Source: Paucibacter sp. KCTC 42545 (GTDB taxonomy: Bacteria; Pseudomonadota; Gammaproteobacteria; Burkholderiales; Burkholderiaceae_C). Taken from it: a stretch of DNA of 64,000 bases. Made by a program: the position numbers and the translations under genes. The notes under the pieces are model-generated. The model did not search any database. It was not told the DNA's origin and was given only the letters and a program-made list of their open reading frames with translations. The DNA is taken from the NCBI RefSeq assembly GCF_001477625.1, contig NZ_CP013692.1, positions 4,960,001-5,024,000 on the forward strand. Direction: 5' to 3'. Below, in pieces: positions 35,430 through 43,969 of the stretch (position 1 is the stretch's first letter; every line of letters begins with the position of its first letter).

Positions 35430-35825
35430 GCAGGCTGGCTCATGAATAGCTGAATGAAGGGGTGGCTGCTGGCTTTGACTGGGCATTTGACAGCAGAAAC
35501 AAGCCCGGGGCTGCCCTCAAAAATAGGGGCTTACGCTGATGGGCAGCGCTGCTGCTGCAAGTGGCGCCGGCGCGGGGAAGCTAACGGGCCATTGTTGCGT
35601 GTTGATGTCGGCGTGGCGGCAAGGCTGGCGCGTCAAATCGACGCAGCGATGCTTGCCGCGGGCGCGCGGAATGACTCGGGCTTCAGGCAGAATAAATCGG
35701 CGCTGACCCAAATTTTTCCGCCCCTATGCTTTGTGGCGGCTCGCAGCTTGCGAGGGGTCTGACCTGTGATTGAACAAAACTCGCTGAAGTACACCTCGCT
35801 GCAAAAGAAAAGCTGGCCCAACACA
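35430..35825. other. Divergent intergenic region (396 bp)
   Basis: Lies between the leftward lipoprotein operon and the rightward glycosyltransferase and should hold both promoters. I see no gene. The glycosyltransferase frame is open back to a GTG at 35766, but that extension is not typical of the family. No strong dyad or terminator was found. Confidence 0.5.
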
Positions 35826-36941
35826 ATGCAAAAAAAAGTACGCGTGCTGCACCTGCTGTATGCCTTGGGAGTGGGCGGTGCCGAGCGCCGGGTGCTGCGG
35901 CTGGGCCTTGGGCTTGATGCCGACCGGTATGACATCCATGCCCTGAGCTTGCGACCTGTGGAGGGGGCCACCTTGCCTTGGCCGCCCGAGCGCCATACCT
36001 ATTTCCCCATTCCCTCCGGCCTTCATCGTGACCGTCTGCTGGGCTTGGCGCGCTTCATGCGCGAGGGGCAATTCGATGTGGTGCACACCCACAACTGGGC
36101 CACCATGTTTTACGGCGTGCTGGCGGCCAAGCTGGCGCGGGTGCCGGTGGTGCTGCACGGTGAGCATGGCCGTAATGAACGGGATCGCGCCGGTTTCCCG
36201 CTGCGGCGTGAGATCGCGGCGGCCACGCTGGCGCGCTTGGCGACCCGTGTGGTGGCGGTCAATGAGTCGATTGCGGCGGACGTGCAGGGGCGCTGGAAAC
36301 TGCCTTCTAGTCGCATCGTCTGCGTGCCCAATGGCGTGGATCTCGGCCGCTTCAAGCCGCGCAGCGAGCGCGGCCCCGACACCGGTCGCGATGCTGACGA
36401 ATTCGTCATCGGCACGATTGCTCGTTTTGATGCCATCAAGAATCTGCCTTGCTTGATTCGTGCTTTTGAGCGCCTGGTGCAGGCTCAGCCACAACTCAAG
36501 TTGCGATTGGTTCTGGTCGGCGCCGGGCCGGAACAAGAGGCGCTCTCGCAACTGGCCCGCCAGGGTGCTGCGGCCAGCAAGATCGATTTCGTGGGGGAGA
36601 CCGCAACGCCGGAGCAGTGGTATCCCAGGTTCGATCTGTTCGCCAACACCTCGCATTCGGAAGGCATGAGCAATTCGGTGCTGGAGGCCATGGCCTGCGG
36701 CGTGCCGATTGTGGCCTCCGCGATTGCCGGCAACCTCTGCTGGCTGCACGATGGCGCCAACGCGCTGTTCTTCCCGTCTGACGACGACGCGGCTTTGGCG
36801 GCGCATTTACAGCGATTCGCAACCGAGCCTGGGCTGGCTCAGCGCATGGGCGCAGAAAATCTGCGCCGCGTCCATGCTGAGTATGACAACAGCTTCTTCC
36901 TGCAGCGGTATGACATGCTGTACCAGAGTCTTTTGAAGTAG
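35826..36941 (+). CDS. GT4 family glycosyltransferase
   Basis: 371 residues from ATG 35826, where family members usually start (VRVLHLLYALGVGGAERRVL); a GTG at 35766 would add 20 residues. The GT-B fold is clear: FDVVHTHNWATM in the N-terminal domain, VVAVNESIAADV, CVPNGVDLGRFKP at the linker, and in the C-terminal domain GTIARFDAIKNLPCLIRAF, LVLVGAGPEQ and the EX7E-type segment HSEGMSNSVLEAMACGVPIVAS. It should transfer a sugar from a nucleotide donor to a glycan or lipid in the cytoplasm. An A8 run directly follows the start codon. No other polysaccharide gene is adjacent. Confidence 0.88.
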   Translation: MQKKVRVLHLLYALGVGGAERRVLRLGLGLDADRYDIHALSLRPVEGATLPWPPERHTYFPIPSGLHRDRLLGLARFMREGQFDVVHTHNWATMFYGVLAAKLARVPVVLHGEHGRNERDRAGFPLRREIAAATLARLATRVVAVNESIAADVQGRWKLPSSRIVCVPNGVDLGRFKPRSERGPDTGRDADEFVIGTIARFDAIKNLPCLIRAFERLVQAQPQLKLRLVLVGAGPEQEALSQLARQGAAASKIDFVGETATPEQWYPRFDLFANTSHSEGMSNSVLEAMACGVPIVASAIAGNLCWLHDGANALFFPSDDDAALAAHLQRFATEPGLAQRMGAENLRRVHAEYDNSFFLQRYDMLYQSLLK

Positions 36942-37049
36942 TTTGGACAAGCGCGGGGGAAAGTGCGCTGAAGAAGGTCTGTGCCACCGGCCGATCAGCT
37001 GTGATAGCCTTTTCCTTAGCTGCCCGTCATGGGCGGGAAGGGACCGGCC

Positions 37050-37829
37050 ATGGGAAGTGGGTGCAGATCTTTTCGCGCGCTGCCTGCGGCATGGGTGGCG
37101 TTCGCCGCGCTGCTTGCAAATTGCCTGCTTTTTGCGCTGCCGCTGCGGGCCGCCGAAGTCAGCATGGCCTTCGGCGAGAAGATTCCGCCCTTCTGCTTTC
37201 CCACGAGCGACACCGGCATCGAGCTTGAAGTGATGCGTGAGGCGCTGGCCTTTAAGGGGCACCAGCTCAAGCCCCGTTACTTTCCATTTGCGCGGATTCC
37301 GGTAGCCTTTCGGGACGGCACGGTGGATGCGGCCATGACGGACTTGGGCCAGGACCTGAGCGCCGCCGGTGCCCATTACGGCGCCCCGGCCGTCACCTAC
37401 GACAACGTCCTCATCAGCCTGAGCCGGCGCCAGCTCAAGATCCTCAAGCCGGCCGATCTGAATGGTTTGAGCGTGGTCTCTTTCGTCGGCGCCATCAAGC
37501 GCTACCCCGAGTGGCTGGAGCCGGTGCGCCGCGCCGGGCGTTATGTGGAGATCAATGACCAGTCGGCCCAGGTCAAGACCTTGATGCTGGGCCGCTACGA
37601 CGTGGTGCTCAGCGACCGCAATATCTTCAAATACTTCGCCCTGCAGCTCAAGCGAGAGGGCGTCGCGCTTCAGCCCGTCGATGAAACTTCTTTCGTCAAG
37701 CTCAATCCGCAGGACTACCGCCCGCTCTTTCGCGACGCCCAAGTGCGTGACGATTTCAACCAGGGCTTGAAGCAGCTCAAGGAGTCGGGGCGCTTGCAGG
37801 CCATCTACGACAAATACCTGAAGGAATAG
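37050..37829 (+). CDS. Periplasmic solute-binding protein, family 3-like
   Basis: 259 residues from ATG 37050, which has GGAAGGGA about 7 bp upstream; an earlier ATG at 37029 lacks a site. A signal peptide (AAWVAFAALLANCLLFALPLRAAE) is followed by a type II periplasmic binding fold: MAFGEKIPPFCF, GIELEVMREALAFKGHQL, FRDGTVDAAMTDLG, DLNGLSVVSFVGA, MLGRYDVVLSDRN, and the final LKQLKESGRLQAIYDKYLKE typical of family 3. No permease or ATPase gene is near, so it may serve sensing or an unlinked importer. The following gene encodes a second, distant member. Confidence 0.82.
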   Translation: MGSGCRSFRALPAAWVAFAALLANCLLFALPLRAAEVSMAFGEKIPPFCFPTSDTGIELEVMREALAFKGHQLKPRYFPFARIPVAFRDGTVDAAMTDLGQDLSAAGAHYGAPAVTYDNVLISLSRRQLKILKPADLNGLSVVSFVGAIKRYPEWLEPVRRAGRYVEINDQSAQVKTLMLGRYDVVLSDRNIFKYFALQLKREGVALQPVDETSFVKLNPQDYRPLFRDAQVRDDFNQGLKQLKESGRLQAIYDKYLKE

Positions 37830-37912
37830 GGCGGCCGGTCTTGCTTGCGGCTGGCACCACGCCAATCCAGCGTGAGGCGCCGCGTAGCGCCAAGTTGAGG
37901 CAAACTCTGCGT

Positions 37913-38854
37913 ATGTTCAAGTCAGCCGTTTGCGCGGTCATGGTACCTAGGCGGCTCCTTTCGGTGCTGCTGACGCTGCTGATTTTTTTCCTGCAGCTGC
38001 TGGCTGGCGCCTGGGTGGCCCGGGCCGAAACAGCGCCCTTGCTGATCCGCCATGCCCTGGGCCAAGAGCAGCAAGCCAAGGTCCTCACCTACGAACAAGC
38101 GGTGCTGCGTTTGCTGCTGGACAAAACTATTCCCAGCCACGGCCCTTACCAACTTCAGCCCAGCGCGGTGGTGTCACAAAGCCGAGCCTTCTTGCAACTG
38201 GCCAGTGGGGAGCTAGATGTCGTGAGCTCGATGAGCACGAGCAGCCGCGAAAGCCAAGGCATTCCGATTCGTGTCTGCCTGTATCGCGGGCTTTTGGGCG
38301 TGCGCCTGCCCATCAGCCTGAGCAGCCGCAGTGAGCGCTTTGAAAGTGTCAGCAGCCTGGCGCAGGCGCAGGCCTTCAAGCTCGCCCAAGTGGCCGATTG
38401 GCCCGACACCCAAATCCTCCATGCCAATGGCTGGCATGTCGAACGCATCCCTCGGCTGAGCACTTTTCCGGAGATGCTCAAGCGGGAACGCATCGACCTG
38501 TTCGCCTTGGGCGCCATTGAAGTCTTCCCCATCGTCGATGCCTTGCCGGAGTTGATCGTGCTGGAGCATTGGCTGATCGCCTACCCCTCGGCCTATTACT
38601 TCTTCGTCAATTCGAAAAAGCCGGAACTGGCGCAGCGCCTGCGTCAGGGTTGGGATTTGGTCTTGGCCGACGGCAGCTTTGCCGCCTTGTTTGAGCAATG
38701 GGTCGGCCCGCAACTGGCGCGCGCCAAACTGGCCGAGCGGCGCTGGCTGGTGCTGCGCAACCCTGAACTGCCGGCCGAAACCCCGGTGCAGGACAGCCGG
38801 CTCTGGCACCCCTTGGTGCGAAGCCGCCTCTTGCGCGCAGTGGGCGAGCACTGA
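37913..38854 (+). CDS. Second periplasmic binding-protein-like protein
   Basis: 313 residues from ATG 37913; ATG 37940 is an alternative. A signal peptide (LLSVLLTLLIFFLQLLAGAWVARAE) precedes a domain with the layout of a family-3 binding protein, although diverged: QAVLRLLLDKTI, FLQLASGELDVVSSMSTSSRE, IPIRVCLYRGLLGVRLPI, ERIDLFALGAIEVFPI and LRQGWDLVLADGSFAALFEQWV. Similar proteins are found as orphan periplasmic sensors in betaproteobacteria. It lies 83 bp after the other binding protein and is convergent with the REC protein gene. Ligand unknown. Confidence 0.7.
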   Translation: MFKSAVCAVMVPRRLLSVLLTLLIFFLQLLAGAWVARAETAPLLIRHALGQEQQAKVLTYEQAVLRLLLDKTIPSHGPYQLQPSAVVSQSRAFLQLASGELDVVSSMSTSSRESQGIPIRVCLYRGLLGVRLPISLSSRSERFESVSSLAQAQAFKLAQVADWPDTQILHANGWHVERIPRLSTFPEMLKRERIDLFALGAIEVFPIVDALPELIVLEHWLIAYPSAYYFFVNSKKPELAQRLRQGWDLVLADGSFAALFEQWVGPQLARAKLAERRWLVLRNPELPAETPVQDSRLWHPLVRSRLLRAVGEH

Positions 38855-38894
38855 GGGTCTCAGGCGTCCTGGGTCAGACCTTGGCCGTTTGAAA

Positions 38895-38910
38895 CAGCGC
38901 TTGAGCGCTG
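38895..38910. terminator. Short hairpin between convergent genes
   Basis: CAGCGCT, two bases, AGCGCTG: a perfect 7-bp stem in the 62-bp gap between the binding-protein gene and the REC gene. It could act as a bidirectional terminator, but there is no T-run. Confidence 0.3.
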
Positions 38911-38916
38911 ACCCGC

Positions 38917-39540
38917 TTACAGGCGCTGGAGCTTGGTGGCCGGGATCAAGGCCGGGCTACCCTTGAGTTGCACCAATAACTCACCCTGGCTGACCACCAC
39001 GCAGCTCACCGTATCGGTCATGCTGCCATGTTTGACCTTGTCGCCGGCTTTCAGGCTGGGGATGACGGGCATGGCAATGGGCAAGCGCAGCGGCGCGCTC
39101 GGGTTGGTGGCGCGCATGACGCTGCTCAGGCGCTGATGCAGCTCTGGCCGCTCTTTGGCCAAGGCCGCCAGGGCTTGGGTCATGGTGGCCTTGAGTTCGG
39201 CGGCGGTGAAGGGCTTGCGCAACAAAAAGCGTGAACCCGCGGCGTGCGCCTGCTGCTCTTGTTCGGGCCCGACTTCGAAGCTCAAGAGTGCTAAGCGGCA
39301 GCCGGGGTTTTCGAGCTTGAGGCGTTGATGCAGACCGATGCCGGTCATGTCGCTTTTCGGGAACCAGTCGGTGATCAAAAAGTCGGGCCTGAATGTCAGC
39401 CCCAGTGCCAGCGCGGCTTCGGGTTCACTGGCGCAGCGAATGCTGTCCGGCGCCATGCCAAAGCCTTCGAGCAATTGGCGGGCGAAGGTTTGCACGCCGG
39501 TCAAACCATCGACAACAAGGAAACGAAGATCGGCACTCAT
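38917..39540 (-). CDS. Receiver-domain protein with C-terminal beta extension
   Basis: 207 residues. The receiver domain (about 5-125) has LVVDG (Asp11), phospho-acceptor Asp58 in LITDWFPKSDMTG, a Ser in LLSFE at the switch position, and Lys in LRKPFTAAEL. The usual acidic pair is reduced to one Asp. The last 60 residues (SLKAGDKVKHGSMTDTVSCVVVSQGELLVQLKG) look like a small beta-barrel, not a DNA-binding domain I know. It may be a relay or protein-interaction output. No kinase is adjacent; the two periplasmic binding proteins immediately upstream point towards it. Confidence 0.75.
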   Translation of the reverse strand: MSADLRFLVVDGLTGVQTFARQLLEGFGMAPDSIRCASEPEAALALGLTFRPDFLITDWFPKSDMTGIGLHQRLKLENPGCRLALLSFEVGPEQEQQAHAAGSRFLLRKPFTAAELKATMTQALAALAKERPELHQRLSSVMRATNPSAPLRLPIAMPVIPSLKAGDKVKHGSMTDTVSCVVVSQGELLVQLKGSPALIPATKLQRL

Positions 39541-39739
39541 GGATGGGCGGGGGGCCAGAGAGGGGACGCAGCAAAAGCGGAGGCTGCATGGTAGCGGTTT
39601 GCCACGCGGCTTGCCGCCAGCTGCGCCGCAAAGCTGGCCCTAGCGTGATTGGTTTGCGCAAAGCTGAGGTTCTGTCAGCCTTGGGGCAGCTGAACTGACG
39701 CAGCGGTACGCGCAAGCCCCCGCCCTTTAGACTTTGCGC

Positions 39740-40684
39740 ATGAGCAGCTTTCACTCACTCGTCGCACTTGTTGCCGCCATCGTCTTGTTCATCTACGGCC
39801 TGCAGGGCTTCAGCAGCGAGTTGCAACTCGTGGGAGGGAAGTCCTTGCGGGTCTGGCTGGCGCGAATTACCCAAAGCCGGTGGAAAGGCTTTGCCGTCGG
39901 CGCGCTGGCCACAGCGGCGGTGCAGTCCAGCAGTGCCATCACGGCCTTGACCGCGGCCTTGGTGGATGCCTCCGCACTCTCCTTCCGGGCCAGCCTGGGT
40001 GTCTTGCTGGGCTCGAATGTCGGCACTACGGCAACGGCTTGGCTGGTCTCGCTCAAGCTCACCGGCATAGGCCCGGCATTTATTGTCCTGGGCGCGCTCT
40101 TTACGGCCCTGCCCAAGCGCTTCAGCATGGCGGGCAAGTCGGTGTTCTATTTCGGCCTGATCTTCTTTGCGCTGGATCTCATCTCCTCGGAGTTGAAGCC
40201 GCTGCAGCAAGAGCCGCTGTTCATTGAGTGGCTGGCGCTGGCGCAAACGCCGTGGTTGGGGCTGGTGACGGGCGTGGTTTTCACCGCCTTGGTGCAGTCA
40301 AGCAGCGTGACCAGCGGCGTGGCGATTTTGTTGGCGCAGCAAGGCGTGTTGCCTGCGGAAGCGGCCATCCCTATCGTGGTGGGAGCCAATGTGGGCTCGA
40401 CCTCAACGGCCTTGTTGGCCAGCGTGGGCATGAGCGCGACGGCGCGCGCCACAGCCATCGCGAATGGCTTATTCAATGCCGTCGGGGCGCTGGCTTTTTT
40501 CCCTTTTCTGACGCCCTTTTCTCAGCTCATGGTCACGCTGGCTGGGGACCCGGGTTTGGTCGTCGCTTTGGCGCATCTGGTCTTCAATTTGACGGTCAGC
40601 CTGGCTTTTTTGCTGTCGCTGGACTGGGTCGAGCCGCAGTTGCGGCGCCTCTTGTTCAAAGGATCTGCAGGTCACGCCGTCTGA
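39740..40684 (+). CDS. Na+/phosphate cotransporter family protein (NptA-like)
   Basis: 314 residues from ATG 39740 (a TTG lies two codons earlier). It is a short PF02690-type transporter with the two diagnostic QSSS repeats: ATAAVQSSSAITALTAAL in the first half and TALVQSSSVTSGVAILL in the second, each followed by GSNVGTT or GANVGST. About eight hydrophobic segments are visible. It should import phosphate with sodium, though some members export it. It lacks the PhoU-like C-terminal domain of longer homologues. No clear Pho box was seen upstream. Confidence 0.85.
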   Translation: MSSFHSLVALVAAIVLFIYGLQGFSSELQLVGGKSLRVWLARITQSRWKGFAVGALATAAVQSSSAITALTAALVDASALSFRASLGVLLGSNVGTTATAWLVSLKLTGIGPAFIVLGALFTALPKRFSMAGKSVFYFGLIFFALDLISSELKPLQQEPLFIEWLALAQTPWLGLVTGVVFTALVQSSSVTSGVAILLAQQGVLPAEAAIPIVVGANVGSTSTALLASVGMSATARATAIANGLFNAVGALAFFPFLTPFSQLMVTLAGDPGLVVALAHLVFNLTVSLAFLLSLDWVEPQLRRLLFKGSAGHAV

Positions 40685-40796
40685 ACCCATGCATGCCTTG
40701 GGTTTGGCGCCAGGCAGCAGCCCGGCGCGTGCTCCGCTCTGGCCTTGACCCGCTGAGCCCCGCAAACTTTCGGCTCGCCTTGCTTCTGCCCTGAGA

Positions 40797-41729
40797 ATGG
40801 TCTGCATGAGCCCGAGTACCAGCCTGCCCTTCAAGCACTTCCTCCTTGCCTTGGCCGTGGTGGCCATCTGGGGTAGCAACTTCGTGGTAATTCGCCTGGG
40901 GCTCAACACCCTGCCGCCGCTGCTGTTCGCCACCCTGCGCTTTGCCTTTGCGGTGCTGCCAGCGATATTCTTTTTGAAGAAGCCGGACCTGCCCTGGCGC
41001 TTGTTGGCCAGCTATGGCCTGCTGATCGGCGTGGGTCAGTTCGGCTTGCTGTTTCTGGCGATGCGCGGCCCGAATGCCGCGATCTCACCCGGCCTGGCTT
41101 CGCTGGTGATCCAGACCCAGGTCTTCTTCACTCTGATGCTGGCGATGCGGGTGACGCGCGAGATGGTCAAGCCCTATCAATGGCTGGCACTGCTGATGGC
41201 GGCGGCCGGCATTGGCGTGATCGCCAGCCACACCGACGGCAGCGCCACGCCCCTGGGGCTGCTGATGATCTTGTTGGCGGCCTTTTCCTGGGCCTGCGCC
41301 AATATGGTGGGCAAGCGCGCCGGGCGTGTGAATATGCTGGCCTTTATGGTCTGGACCAGCGTGTTCGCCGTGCCACCTTTGTTGGTACTTTCGTTGATGA
41401 TTGAAGGCCCGGCGCTGATGGCCCAAGGCTTGGCTCACGCCGATGCCCTGACCTGGGCCGCCGTGCTGTGGCAGGCTGTTGGCAACACTTTATTCGGCTA
41501 CGGTGTCTGGGGCTGGTTGCTGGCGCGGCACGCCCCGGCCACCATCGTGCCCATGGCCTTGCTGGTGCCGATTTTTGGCATGAGCACGGCGGCCTGGGTG
41601 CTGGGTGAAAGCCTGCCGGGCTGGAAGCTGCTGGCGGCCGGCTTGGTGCTGGGCGGCTTGGCGCTGAACTTGTTATGGCCGCTGCGGCCCTGGCGTGCGG
41701 CGGTGCAGCTGGAAGGAGCGAGCAAATGA
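40797..41729 (+). CDS. EamA/DMT superfamily transporter
   Basis: 310 residues with about ten membrane helices in two EamA halves: FLLALAVVAIWGSNFVVIRLGL at the start and LLMILLAAFSWACANMVGKRAG at the start of the second half. It resembles the YedA/RhaT-like group of amino acid or metabolite exporters (such as O-acetylserine/cysteine exporters). Substrate is not deducible. Its stop overlaps the start of the next gene by ATGA, so the small secreted protein downstream is translationally coupled. A second in-frame ATG lies at 40806. Confidence 0.88.
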   Translation: MVCMSPSTSLPFKHFLLALAVVAIWGSNFVVIRLGLNTLPPLLFATLRFAFAVLPAIFFLKKPDLPWRLLASYGLLIGVGQFGLLFLAMRGPNAAISPGLASLVIQTQVFFTLMLAMRVTREMVKPYQWLALLMAAAGIGVIASHTDGSATPLGLLMILLAAFSWACANMVGKRAGRVNMLAFMVWTSVFAVPPLLVLSLMIEGPALMAQGLAHADALTWAAVLWQAVGNTLFGYGVWGWLLARHAPATIVPMALLVPIFGMSTAAWVLGESLPGWKLLAAGLVLGGLALNLLWPLRPWRAAVQLEGASK

Positions 41730-42469
41730 GAACGTCGGTCTTGGTAAAGGCATCGCTAGCGCTGCTGGCCTGGACGGCGCTGGCCGCCACGGCGGCCGAG
41801 CCGCGCAATAAGAATTTGTGGGTCGAGATGCGCTGGGTCGAGAGCAGCGTCAGTGGCGCCGCCCTGGCCGGCGTGCGCGATGGCGCGGTGGTGGTGGGCA
41901 CCGCGGGCTCGGTGTCACCGCGCGGGCAAATCGTGATGAGCACGCAGCGCCGTGACGAGGCTGCGCAGCAGGTTCAGCGCGTGTTGGTGCTCAACGGTGG
42001 CACGGCGAGTGTGCAGCTGAGCGAACATACGCCGGTGCAGTGGCTGGATTACGGTGTGCAGCTGGAGGCAGGGACGGTGGGCGGGCGGCCGGCGCCTGAT
42101 GGCAATGGTGCGCCCAATGGTTCGGTCGGAGGCGCCAAGGTCCTGGCCTTGCCGCGCACCGGCTGGGTTGAGCGCAGCAGTGGCTTCACCGTCAACCCGC
42201 AGTGGCCCGGCGGGCAGCAGCCGGTGCGGGTTACGCTGACCGCCTTGTCGGGCGGCCCCAGCGCGGGCGGGAGCTCAGCGGGCGATGTGCCGGGCCAAGG
42301 CCGCCAGGCCCAGTTTCAAAGCACGGTCATGGTGCCGCTGGGCGAATGGCTGACCGTGGCGCGCAGCGGCGCCGAACTGCAGCGCGCTGAGCGCGGCGTG
42401 ACCAGCAGCCGTGACGCCGAAACGCGCAGCCTGCGGGAGTTGCAGATCCGGGTCGAGCTGGCGCCTTGA
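41726..42469 (+). CDS. Secreted protein of unknown function coupled to EamA transporter
   Basis: 247 residues from the ATG in the ATGA overlap with the transporter stop. The signal peptide (MRTSVLVKASLALLAWTALAATAA) is followed by a beta-rich body with a Gly/Ser-rich segment in the middle (about 185-200). The stretches VLVLNGGTASVQLSEHTPVQWLDYGVQL and VMVPLGEWLTVARSG recall the secretin (type II/III outer-membrane) N-domain style, where 'short repeat plus gate' strands look similar, but the length and motifs are insufficient for a firm match. I do not recognise a family. Confidence 0.65.
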   Translation: MRTSVLVKASLALLAWTALAATAAEPRNKNLWVEMRWVESSVSGAALAGVRDGAVVVGTAGSVSPRGQIVMSTQRRDEAAQQVQRVLVLNGGTASVQLSEHTPVQWLDYGVQLEAGTVGGRPAPDGNGAPNGSVGGAKVLALPRTGWVERSSGFTVNPQWPGGQQPVRVTLTALSGGPSAGGSSAGDVPGQGRQAQFQSTVMVPLGEWLTVARSGAELQRAERGVTSSRDAETRSLRELQIRVELAP

Positions 42470-42555
42470 CTTGTTCGCTAAGTGGTATCTGATTGGCATC
42501 TTCGTGAGCGCAAAACTGTTAGGCTAGCGGCAACCTTAGCTGCCCCTTACGCGCC

Positions 42556-43848
42556 ATGTCGCTCCGTCCTCAGTTTTTCGTTTCCCTGAGCCTTGCTGCC
42601 GCCGCTGCCTTGTTGGCCATGCCGGCAAGTCATGCCGCCCCAGCCGCCAGTCCGCCCGCCTACCCTTTGTTCAGCGGCAAGCCCCTGGCCGTGGAACGCA
42701 CCAGTGCCAAGGTGGTGGGCGTTTACACGCCGATGTGGGATTCGGTGAACCATGTCGAGCGCCTGAACGGCGACAGCGTCACTCACTTGCTCTACGCCTT
42801 TTTGCGCGTCTGCGGCCCCGGCCAATTGCCCAAGGACGCGGCGCGCTGCGCGGGCAAGCGGGACTTTGAGCTGACCACCGGCCCGGTGGAAAAAACCTTT
42901 GACGCCGCCTTCAGCCGCCTCAAAGCGCGCGCCCCGCATGTGAAAGTGCTGGCCTCGGTGGGCGGCTGGGGCGGGTCCGGCCCGATTTTTCATCTGGCGG
43001 GGGACGCGCAAAAGCGCGCCGTCTTCATTGCCTCGGGCGTGCAGTTTCTGCGCGATCACCCTGGCTTTGACGGCCTGGACATCGACTGGGAGCACCCCGG
43101 CAATAACGGTGCCGCCAACGGCGTTCAGCTCGGCAGCCCGCAAGACGGCAAACATTACGCGGAACTGCTGTTGGAGTTGCGCCAAGCGGTGGACGCGCTG
43201 ACGGCCGAGACCGGCCGGCCCTATCTGGTCAGCATTGCCCTGAACACCACCCAGCCCATCGTCAGCCTGATCGACTTCAAGCGTGCCAGCCCCGCGCTGG
43301 ATCTGGTCTTCATGATGACCTATGACCATTACGGTGCCTGGTCCGCTGGCGTTGGCAATCACAGCAGCCTGCGCAGCAGTTCGCCCGAGGCGGACGATAG
43401 CCTGGAGCGCGCCGTGCGCAATCTGGCGCAAGCCGGGCTGCCCGCTGCCAAGATGGTGGCCGGTGTGGCCATGTATGGCCGTGGCTTCAGCGGCGCCGCG
43501 GGGCCGCAGACCGGCGCGGCCAAGGCCGCAGGCTTCCCCGGCGCCGACGGCTCGCTGGGCTACCGCAGCATCGCCGGCCGCTACCTGGATGCCAAGGGCC
43601 AGGGCCTGCACGGCTGGCAGGCAAGGCTTGACCCCACCACCCAGGCTTGGAACCTGTTCCACCCCAAGCACAAGCTCTTCATCGGCTATGACGACCCGCG
43701 CGCCGTCATCGCCAAGGGCCAATACGCCGTCAAGGCCGGCCTGGCCGGTGTGTTTGCCTGGGAGCTGAGTCAGGACAATGGCGACCTGCTGAATGCGATG
43801 AACTTCGGCGTGGGCAATTTGCTCTTGCCGCAGCAGAAGCAGCCCTGA
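42556..43848 (+). CDS. Secreted GH18 chitinase
   Basis: 430 residues with a signal peptide (FVSLSLAAAAALLAMPASHAA). The GH18 catalytic signature is complete: Asp172-x-x-Asp175-x-Asp177-x-Glu179 in GFDGLDIDWEHPG, with Glu179 the acid/base. SVGGWGGSGP (substrate-binding strand), MMTYDHYGAW, VAMYGRGFSG and VFAWELSQDNGDLL also match. It should hydrolyse chitin or chito-oligosaccharides outside the cell or in the periplasm. No carbohydrate-binding module is visible. An OprB-like porin gene follows 121 bp downstream on the same strand. Confidence 0.92.
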   Translation: MSLRPQFFVSLSLAAAAALLAMPASHAAPAASPPAYPLFSGKPLAVERTSAKVVGVYTPMWDSVNHVERLNGDSVTHLLYAFLRVCGPGQLPKDAARCAGKRDFELTTGPVEKTFDAAFSRLKARAPHVKVLASVGGWGGSGPIFHLAGDAQKRAVFIASGVQFLRDHPGFDGLDIDWEHPGNNGAANGVQLGSPQDGKHYAELLLELRQAVDALTAETGRPYLVSIALNTTQPIVSLIDFKRASPALDLVFMMTYDHYGAWSAGVGNHSSLRSSSPEADDSLERAVRNLAQAGLPAAKMVAGVAMYGRGFSGAAGPQTGAAKAAGFPGADGSLGYRSIAGRYLDAKGQGLHGWQARLDPTTQAWNLFHPKHKLFIGYDDPRAVIAKGQYAVKAGLAGVFAWELSQDNGDLLNAMNFGVGNLLLPQQKQP

Positions 43849-43904
43849 GGCGGCGGGCCTGCGCGGCCCATGCAGCGATCTGGCCGAGAAAAGCGGCCGA
43901 ACTG

Positions 43905-43940
43905 AACTTGGATAACTTGTATAACTTGTATAACTTGGAT
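43905..43940. repeat. Four tandem 9-bp repeats
   Basis: Four head-to-tail copies of AACTTG followed by GAT, TAT, TAT and GAT, filling 36 bp. They lie 30 bp upstream of the porin start in A+T-rich sequence, where promoter elements are expected. Copy-number change could alter expression. Confidence 0.8.
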
Positions 43941-43969
43941 GAGGGTTTCCAAGTAGCTACAGTGCGCGC

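Noticed and set aside
42547..43722. 391-residue minus-strand frame opposite the chitinase
   Set aside because: The plus strand encodes a clear GH18 enzyme with catalytic residues; the antisense frame has no recognisable features.
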